Under the pieces are notes generated by a model. That model had not been told where the DNA came from and did not search any database. It worked only from the letters and a program-made list of their open reading frames with translations. From Nelumbo lutea (taxonomy: Eukaryota > Streptophyta > Magnoliopsida > Proteales > Nelumbonaceae), in NCBI GenBank assembly GCA_022828595.1, contig JAKGHH010000001.1, positions 69,002,401 to 69,066,400 on the forward strand: a DNA stretch of 64,000 bases, read 5' to 3'. Of this stretch, positions 56,211 to 64,000 are shown one piece after another. Within the stretch, counting starts at the first letter, position 1, and each line of letters starts with the position of its first letter. The position numbers and the translations under genes are program-made.

Positions 56211-59086
56211 TTCGGGGTTTTAACTCATTGCAAGGGTTCAAGATAAGCAGAAGACTGAGTGACGGAGAAATGACGCTCTACTTGGGGACTTTTACAACAA
56301 TTGCAGCTATAGCCATAGGAACTGTAGAATTAGTTTTTAGAGAATGAATTATTGTACTAAAAGATTGTCTTTTCGTACCAAATTTAAGAAGAAATTTGAT
56401 TTTTGTTTCAAAATTGTGCATTGATGGTTATTCTATCTTATTTAGTAATGTAATTACTATTAAACGGAATAACAAATTCCTCGCATTATGAGAATTAAGA
56501 ATGGTCTCTATGTTCTCCATCATTCTTTGGAAATGAATCTTCCCGAAACTACGTCGAAAATAATTCCCAAGAAGAGGACCTATGATATAGTGAATTCCAC
56601 GTGTTTGTGGCATTACCGACTTGGCCACGTTAATATAGATCATATCACAAGGTTGATAAATGATGGTCATTTGGATTTTCTAACTGTAAAAGATCTTCCA
56701 ACTTGTGAACCTTGCCTTTAGGGTAAGATGACGAAACAGCCATTTAACGGTAAGCCTGAAAGATATACAGGCACACTTGACCTTATACATACTGATGTAT
56801 GTAGTCCCCTGAATGTTAGGACACGTAACCAGCATGTTTATTTCATAACCTTTACCGATGATTACTCACGGTGTGGTTACATGTTCCTAATGAGACATAA
56901 GTCTGAATCTTTTGAAAAGTTTAAAGAATTCAAACATGAAGTCGAGAAACAGTTAGGGAGAGAAATTAAGACACTTCGATCAAATCAAGGTGGTGAGTAT
57001 CTCTCTGACAAATTCAGGGACTACTTAAAGGACAATGGGATAGTATCACAACTAGCTCCTCCTGCTACATCAAATTAAATGGTGTGTCAGAAAGGAGGAA
57101 CTGCCTTTATTGGATATGGTTCGATGACTTCTCGTATAGTCAGAGTTATCCACATCCTTTTGGGGTTATGCATTAGAGACTATGATATACGTGCTGAACC
57201 AGGTTCCAACTAAATCCGTTCTGAAAACTCCCTATGAGCTTTGGACCGAAAAGAAACCAAGTGTGAGACACTTGAAGATTTGGGGTTGTCCAACACATTT
57301 TAAAAGAACAAGTACTGACAAATTGGAATCCAAGACCAGTCATTGCCTATTTATAGGCTACCCCAAGGGATTTGTGGGTTACTTATTCTATGATTCAAAA
57401 GAGCAAAATGTGTTTTACAGTCGAAATGCCCACTTCCTAGAAGAATATTACATCCTAGATAATCATCATCAGGAAATTGTTCTTAATGAGGAGAGCTCAG
57501 GAGTAGTGGGAAATGTTCCACCAGCCCCAAAAAATAGCATAGGAGATATACTCGGGTTTCTAGGCCTCTAGTTCGTTTTGGCTATGACCAAGAAAGTTAC
57601 TTGGTGGGAGCCACGACCAGTGAGGAAGATCACATGACTTATATGGAATCTATTTGGATATAGATTCCTTGAAGTGGGTAGATGCCATGAGAGTTGAGAT
57701 GGACTCAATGGAGGCCAATGGAGTCTAGATTGTGGTAGATCCACCCCCTGGGGTAAAAGTAATTGGTTGCAAATGGATTTATAAAAGGGAAAAGGGCCCC
57801 GATAGTAAGGTTGAGACCTACAAGGCTCGTCTTGTGGCAAAAGGGTATACTCAGAAAGAAGGAATCAATTATGAGGAAACCTTTTCGCCCGTGGCCATGC
57901 TTAAATCCATTAGGATCCTACTAGTTGTATTAGCATACCATGATTACGAGATTTGGCAAATGGATGTCAAAACTGCGTTCTTGAATGGAGATCTTAGTGA
58001 AGATATCTATATGTAGCAACTGCAAGGTTTCATAGCTGTGGGTTAGGAACACATGGTCTGTAAACTCAACTGATCCATATATGGACTTAAGCAAGCTTTT
58101 AGGAGTTTGAACATCCGGTTTTGACTTTGAGCAAACTCCGGATGAGCCTTGTATTTATAGAAAAACCAATGGTGATAAAGTTACGTTCTTGGTTCTGTAT
58201 GTAGATGGCATTCTACTCATTGGGAATGATGTAGGAATGTTAACTACGGTGAAAGTATGGTTTTCACAGCAATTATCCCTAAAAGATCTTCTGCCTCCTA
58301 CATATTGGGTCTTCGACTCTATAGAGATAGATTGAAGAGGATAATAGGATTATTTCAGTCTGCTTACAATGACAAAATAGTCAAGAGATACAGCATGGAG
58401 AACTCTAAGAAAGGAAATGTTCCTTTCAGGCGTGGAGTCACTCTCTCCAGGGGCATGTCTCCCAAGACTCCCAAAGAGATTGAGGGCATGAAAGAGGTTC
58501 CCTATGCTTCAGCCATAGGGAGCATCATGTATGCCATGTTGTGCACTCATCTTGACATTTCTCAAGTAGTGAGTGTGGTAAGCAGATACCTATCTAACCC
58601 AGGGCAGGAGCATTGAATCGCTGTGAAAAACATACTAAAATACCTTCGAAGGACAAAAGAGTTTTGTTTGGTATTCGATGGTAGTTCACTACAAATCCAG
58701 GGGTATACTAATGCCGATTTCCAATTAGATCCAGATGATAGAAAGTCTACATCTGGTTATATTTACACAATAGGATCATGTGCTGTTAGTTGGAAGAGCA
58801 GCAAACAGGGGTCCTAAGTAATAAGAATAACAGTCCACAACCCAAGCCGAACACATTGTCGTAAGTGAGGTTACCTAAGGAATGAAGGTGTTCATTCTGG
58901 AATTTGGAATTCAGCACATCACCCATTTCACTATTGTGTGACAATACTGGATCTATGGAAGATTGATGTTAAAAAGTAGCATCAGCGGAGAGTGTGGCCG
59001 ACCCATTGACTAAGCCACTAATACAAAAAGTGTTTGAGAAACATGTGAAAAGTCTGGGACTCCGACTTGTACCCAATTGGACCTAA
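56190..59086 (+). pseudogene. copia pol remnant: protease, integrase, reverse transcriptase, RNase H
   Basis: Domains follow in copia order. Protease (56190-56470): the active site reads CIDFG instead of D-S/T-G. Pre-integrase (about 56600-56720): CLWHYRLGHVN. Integrase (56728-57080): HTDV is kept but the second aspartate site reads LRSNQGGEY, so D became N. The conserved NGVSERRN region (about 57080) is frameshifted, then [14 protein letters not shown]. Reverse transcriptase (57732-58230): GCKWIYKRE, then ARLVAKGYTQ, WQMDVKTAFLNG; the YVDD box reads YVDG. RNase H (58623-58817): NADFQLDPDDRKSTSGY. The C-terminus (58998-59086) reads VADPLTKPL to NWT-stop. At least eight breaks rule out function. 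Confidence 0.9.
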
Positions 59087-59100
59087 GTGCAAGTGGGAGT
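59087..59100 (+). promoter_or_regulatory. Polypurine tract
   Basis: gtgcaagtgggagt lies directly before the 3' LTR, where plus-strand DNA synthesis is primed. Confidence 0.8.
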
Positions 59101-60978
59101 TGTTAGACAGTGTATGCCCTTAGCTTCAATCAGAATGATGTACATTATGACATTTAATGTAAATGAATAAAGTATATATTTGATTCATGCTATTATAGTG
59201 TCTTTCTTTGTAATACCCTTAAACTGGACACATATGAGACTTGTGTTATATTAGAATATTCATAGCCGTTGGATAGATCTGGGGAGATTTATCTTGCCAA
59301 GGCCGACACTAATGTGCCGCCAAGTTGGTTGGGGTGGCTTGTCTCAGCTGCCAGGGTGAAACCTGAGGTACACGCAGTGTGGGTTTTCTTGAAACCCTGA
59401 ACTTAACCAGAATTCTAGTATTGCCCTGACCCCTAGACTCGATTATGATACTACACTAGGTGTCAGATTGAGTTGTCTTTGATATGCCAATTAGTGAGAT
59501 CCTTAGAGGGGGTCAAAACTTGGGTATATTGGGACAGTCCGAGAATTCATCTGAGTGGGTGATTATAGTGACAAGACCAGTCCCTTTGTCGGACAAAGTG
59601 AATGATCGGGGATACACTCTCTCTGATGAAAACCTAAACTACCGGCAATTGATTTTAGCCGTTGAAATTTGTTTTGAAAAATATGTTTATATAGTATATA
59701 TATTATGGTTTCAAAATGTTTGCAAATGGTTTTAATTCCCGGGATCCATGTGATTAGAGAGTGCAGCACTGTACCTTGCAGCCGAGGGGGAGGTCCTCTC
59801 TTGTCAGGCAATGTTTGATCATTATGGGCTAAGAGGTTAAGTGTAAGACCGTTGAGGGTAATACCTGATGGGCTAATCTTGCATCTGCCCACAGTCCTTG
59901 GGTTTTTATAAGGTGGCTTGACCCAATAACAATTTAATGTAAATGTTTGGCCCATTAAAAACCCATGGTGATGGACTCAAGGATTCAATGTTTCCTATAG
60001 TGAATTTGGTCAGGCCTTGTAACAGAGGCTGGGCTGAACTCATGTGGCTGATGTGTAAATCAATGTTTGGGTCCCACACCATACAAGGATAGCCAACTGG
60101 GCAACAGTTTAGAGGTTAAGTGAAAACATAGACTTAATGGACCTAAAGCCCAATTCAAATTGGCTTAATAAGATTAATTGAATAGGGGTGGTTCTGGGAT
60201 TTAGATCAACAGATAGGATAATGGATTACCCCTATCCACTCAGAGAGTCCAGATCCAAATAAAGATTTGGATAAGGAAATTCCTAATTAGATTAGGATGG
60301 CTGATCTTTATTTACAGATAAGATAAGGGATTATCCATATCTCTTAAAGAGAGTTCCAGATCCAAATACAAGATTTGGATTAGGAAACTCCTAATGGGAT
60401 TAGGAGATGCTCTCTTTAAAGGCTATAAATAGAGGAACAGGGCGAACCTCCAAAACACAATACCCAGTTCACAGGTTACATAGAGAAAAGAATCTGTAGT
60501 TTGAGTGCTCCTGTCTTCTCCTCTTTCCTGCTCTTGCTGCCCCTGTTAGTTCGATCTTCACCAATGGGAGTGATCAAGAACAATTCTTGATATTGCCTTT
60601 TGGTAGAAAAGGCAATTTGAAGTCGTGCTCGCCTACCCTCTATTATATTCTTACTAAAGAATTTGGTTTTTGTTAAAGAGCCCTCTTGCTGATTCTAGTC
60701 CACCTCGCGTTGTGTCATTTTTAGTAGGAGTAGTCTTTGACTTTCTCCTTAGGCGTGAACACGTTCATTGGGAGTTATTGTTACTCTGTATCAGGTATAT
60801 CTCTTTATTCCTTTTTGGTTTCAGATTTGGTCCAGTTTGGCTTTAAGATTTATCGTTGAAAATGTAGTTTTCTAAAATAGGGAATGCGATTCCCACATGG
60901 GGGAGAGAGATTTTTGAAATTTCGCCCAACCTTCCTGCAGGGTTCGGCCATCCATATGATGGATCTCTCATCCCTTCA
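59101..60978 (+). repeat. 3' LTR of the copia element
   Basis: Same ends as the 5' LTR and 36 bp shorter overall. The largest indel, about 36 bp, is near 59424. TATA is at 60424-60431. Confidence 0.95.
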
Positions 60979-61855
60979 AGTTCTTAGAGGTTGGCAAAGT
61001 CTCTTGGCTAGCAGAGAAATATTTTTAGAGAGGGTGTGTTGGGTTGTAAATTTTAACACTAAAGTTGAAATCTAGGATTCCTTGGCTCCCTTAAATTCAA
61101 GGAAATAGGATGGTGGATCTTAGACCAAATGACTCTAACTTGGTTTGGGTCAAAGATCTCATGGTCGAAGGGGAGAGAAGATGGAATGATAGGTTAACAA
61201 GATAAAATTTTGATGATGTATTTGCAATAGTATCCTAAGTATTATCCAAACAAATGGGTTGTGGAAAGATAAAATTAGATGGAAGTTGAATGGTAATGGC
61301 AATTTAATAATGAAGTCAAGTTGCTTCATAGCAAACTCTCTCTATAATAGTTAACTTGGGTGTTGTCTTACATAAGATAACTAGAAAGAGTTGTGGAGAT
61401 CAAAAACAAATCCAAAGATAAAAAATTTCATCTAAAAATGTGTTGTGAATGTCATAGTGATTAGAGAAAATGTGGTTAAAAGAGGTTTGGCATCTTGTGA
61501 CCTTTGTCTAATTCGCAAATAGAGTAAAAGAGACTATTATGCACTACCCAATCATGTTCAGTCTATTTGGTTTGATAGTTTTTTAAATTGTAGATCAATC
61601 TCCTTTGAATTTTTTTATCTCTTTTGGAGATTGATTTAAATCTAAAGGAGAGAGGAAGGATGAGATACTTATTTTAACTATTTTAATCATATGGAATATT
61701 TGAAAAAAAAAAGGAATAGATTGGTTTTTGATGGTACAGACCTGGATCCAAGCTCTTGTCTATTTGTGATTTATAGGATGTGGATGGTTATGAAGAAGAA
61801 GATTTCCTTGAAAAATGTCAACAGGAAAATGTGACTTGACTTCAGATGCTTTGTT
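60979..61855 (+). pseudogene. LINE fragment B, 3' part after the copia insertion
   Basis: Past the duplicated agttc, the LINE resumes with LEVGKVSWLAEKYF, SRIPWLP, LVWVKDLMVEGERRWNDRLTR and KIRW-LNGNGN, which follow the plant LINE order between reverse transcriptase and zf-RVT ('W.sll..r', 'DPWLP', 'V.dL', 'W...G.fsvks'). Further down, IRENVVKRGLASCDLC and ILTILIIWNI-KKRNRLVFDG match the zf-RVT end. It has many stops. Confidence 0.65.
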
Positions 61856-61861
61856 TTGGTG

Positions 61862-63800
61862 CAGGGTATGATTTAATGAGTTGGAAGAAAGTTTGCCTTC
61901 CTGAGAGATAGGGTGGTTAAAAATCCTTATTGGGTAAATGAGGCTTGCCTTACAAATCTAGGATAAAAAAATTGAAATGAAAAGGAAAGTCTTTGAGTGC
62001 AAGTTGTTACTCACAAATACCTAAAGATGATAGTTGAATATAAAATCTAAGAATAGAATATCTTGGGCTTTGAGAGGTATTCTCAATGCTAGAACCCTTC
62101 TCAATAGGGGTATTGGCTGGATTGTTGGTGATGATGGGTAAATAGACTTTGGAAAAGTAATTGGATAAATTCCACATTTATTAATGAACTAATAAATAGA
62201 GACCCATCAAATGGTGATGAAGACCTTTGTGTATGTGAATTTATAAATCATGAAAGGAGAGTGTGGAGACAGGATAAAGTGTGTAACCTTGTCCCTATTT
62301 AGGTTTGGAATAATATCAAGTCTATTTTCCTCCCATTGGACCCAATCGAGGAGAAGATGATTTGGAGACTAGATCCAAAAGGTAAATTCTATATTAAGGC
62401 TAAGTTTGGGAGCGCTTAAAAATAAGACTACATTTCAGGTCGAGACCACACTAATAAGCACTTATTTACATTTGGGAAATAAGTCCAAACTAAGCACTTC
62501 TTTAAGAAGCCCAAATTTTGGGCTTATTTTTAAGTTCTTATTCAATAAACGCTTATTTTCTTTTTCGCGTACCTTGATTTGCCACTCCATTTTAAGAGTA
62601 CCTATACTACCCCATATTTAAATTAAGTGTTTTTTCACCAAAAACTTGTAAGTGCTTATTAGAATAAGCGGTTGTTTTTATGCACTTATTTTCAAATAAG
62701 CATTCCCAAACTTAGTCTAAATTTTGCCTATAAAGAAGTGAGTGTGATATATAGGGGTATGGAAGGTCAAAATTTGGTTCTTAACAAGATTTAGGGCCTT
62801 AAGATCCCTCAATGATTAAAACCTTTATATTTTTCCTCTTGAACTATTGGCTCCCCATTAAATCTTTCTTTTTACTAGAGGTTCTCCAACTCCTATTAAT
62901 GGAGCTTGCTATTTTTTTTAGTGGAAACGAGGACATTAACCATATTTTTAAAAATTGCTCTTTTGCAAAATATGTTTGGTTGTCTATTATCTCTAGCACT
63001 CCAAGTCTGCAAGAAAATGATTCCTCAATATATGATTGGTGGACAAACTTAAAGTATGGTTCTAGTTTGGAGGGATCGATGGCCCATGAGAAATGTAGCT
63101 TTATTTTATGGTATCTCAAGAAGAACAAAAATGACAGAATATTTCACAACTGTTGCTGCTCCCTATTGATTTTAGTAAATCAAGTCCTCTAAATTACTTC
63201 TTAGAATACATTGCTTCTCATGCAAATATCACTAACCCTAAAAATGAAAAATATTGGAGGGCTATTACTTAGAAAAGCCCAAGAGAGGGTGTTATTAAAA
63301 TAAACTTTGATGCCTTAAGAAATGGGAATGAGGATGCTCTATTACATGCATTGCGAGGAACCATTTGGGAGAATCCTTGATGTAAAAGCTTACCATATTG
63401 GTACCACAATTAGTGTTGTTGAAGCTTGGGCGGCTTACGAAGCCCATTATATTGCTTTAAATTTTAGATTTTTCCTATTAGCATTGAAGGTAATTCTCTT
63501 CTCATGATCTCTTGCCTAAAGAAATACATTGAAGTCCCTTGGAGGCTAAAGCCCATTATTAAAGACTATTTGAAGGTGACTGATTTCCTGGATTGAGGCA
63601 CATTCACTCTTTCAAAGAAGAAAATAAAGCTACAGATTGATTGGCGAATTAAGCTCTTTCTCCCTCTTAAGCCCCTTCTTCCTTTAATCCATTTTCCTCT
63701 CCCTAGTGTTTATTTATTTATTTGTCTAAGTGATTTTTGGGGCCGAGCTACCCCTATATTTTGTAGCTCTTCTTAGTATTACCAAAAAAGTCATGTAAAT
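61862..63800 (+). pseudogene. LINE fragment C: 5'-truncated copy with zf-RVT and RNase H
   Basis: It starts abruptly with MSWKKVCLPER, in the middle of a LINE reading frame, then NRISWALRGILNARTLLNRG, EEKMIWRLDPKGKFYIKAKF, and after the Tourist insertion KIWALRSLND, DINHIFKNCSFAKYVWLSI and KKNKNDRIFHN, matching the zf-RVT domain. An RNase H relic follows (GVIKINFDALRNGNE; HALRGTIWE; EGNSLL). The 3' UTR ends near 63800. The repeated presence of the same domains as fragment B shows a second, separate LINE copy. Confidence 0.65.
62398..62717. mobile_element. 320-bp Tourist MITE (PIF/Harbinger) inside LINE C
   Basis: The inverted ends ggctaagtttgggagcgct and agcattcccaaacttagtc are flanked by TAA on both sides (62395-62397, 62718-62720). 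The LINE frame IKAKF... resumes after it. 'aataagcacttattt'-type palindromic pieces fill the interior. Confidence 0.85.
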
Positions 63801-64000
63801 AGGTTGGAAAATTGTATTGCCCATATTTGATAAACCCTCTTTTTCATAGTAGTTGACCTTAGTCAAGACTTGAATAGAACCATAATTTCCTGGTGCAAAT
63901 TTCTCTATAATAAAAAGGGAAAATTCCCGATTAGTACCCTATACTTTGTCTCGGGTGACAATTTGGTCATCGAACTTTAAAATGCACAATCCAATACCCA
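63801..64000. other. Window end, non-coding
   Basis: From about 63915 a repeat end 'gggaaaattcccgatt' and 'catcgaactttaaaatgc' begins, similar to sequence near 18860-18970. The element runs off the window. Confidence 0.4.

Larger units (their letters stand above)
51941..60978 (+). mobile_element. Ty1/copia LTR retrotransposon, 9.04 kb, degenerate
   Basis: This is a complete but inactive element with two LTRs (1914 and 1878 bp), TG...CA ends, a tRNA-Met primer site, gag, pol in copia order (protease, integrase, reverse transcriptase, RNase H) and a polypurine tract. The 5-bp duplication agttc flanks it (51936-51940, 60979-60983). It split a LINE. The LTRs differ by roughly 8-10% over their first 300 bp by eye, mostly transitions, with a deletion of about 36 bp in the 3' LTR, so it is not a recent insertion. 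LTRs of 1.9 kb are long for copia; the lineage would need a reverse-transcriptase tree. Confidence 0.95.

Overview
The window looks like nuclear DNA of a flowering plant. Genes are sparse, the intergenic DNA is AT-rich, and it is full of plant-type transposons: a copia LTR element primed by initiator tRNA-Met, L1-type LINEs, and hAT, Harbinger, MULE and Helitron-like remnants. The one convincing host gene is also plant-specific. I cannot name the species. The gene family is, from memory, missing in grasses, so a non-grass is more likely.

Host gene. STERILE APETALA (SAP), an F-box protein with WD40-like repeats, lies on the + strand: exon 1 at 10136-10378, exon 2 at 14373-15497, with a phase-0 intron of about 4.0 kb inside the F-box. 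The two exons give 455 residues. A TATA box and G-boxes lie upstream and an AATAAA signal lies downstream. From published work on the family, SAP is the substrate receptor of an SCF ubiquitin ligase acting on PEAPOD/KIX repressors, and so controls organ size and flower development.

Layout. 0-9 kb: non-coding DNA with a Pack-MULE-like element (868-1938), small MITEs, a SINE-like remnant and a hAT element. 9-15.6 kb: the SAP locus. 15.6-20.8 kb: unexplained sequence with a 57-bp in-frame tandem duplication. 20.8-24 kb: a nested inverted-repeat element. 24-38.6 kb: a very AT-rich block of Helitron-like termini, direct and inverted duplications and several hAT elements with readable target-site duplications (TSDs). 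39-46.4 kb: a Harbinger-like element with internal tandem growth, a Tat/Ogre-like LTR, and a Harbinger element carrying a pentatricopeptide-repeat (PPR) gene fragment. 48-49.8 kb: MITEs and a 235-bp-arm foldback sequence. 50-63.8 kb: LINE remnants, one split by a degenerate 9.0-kb copia element (51941-60978, TSD agttc), another split by a 320-bp Tourist MITE.

Apart from SAP, none of the sequence reads as an intact gene. Transposon proteins are broken by stops, frameshifts and lost catalytic residues. Calls rest on reading the sequence by eye: TSDs, terminal repeats and motifs are directly visible, family names come from known hallmarks, and insertion orders are inferred from interruptions.
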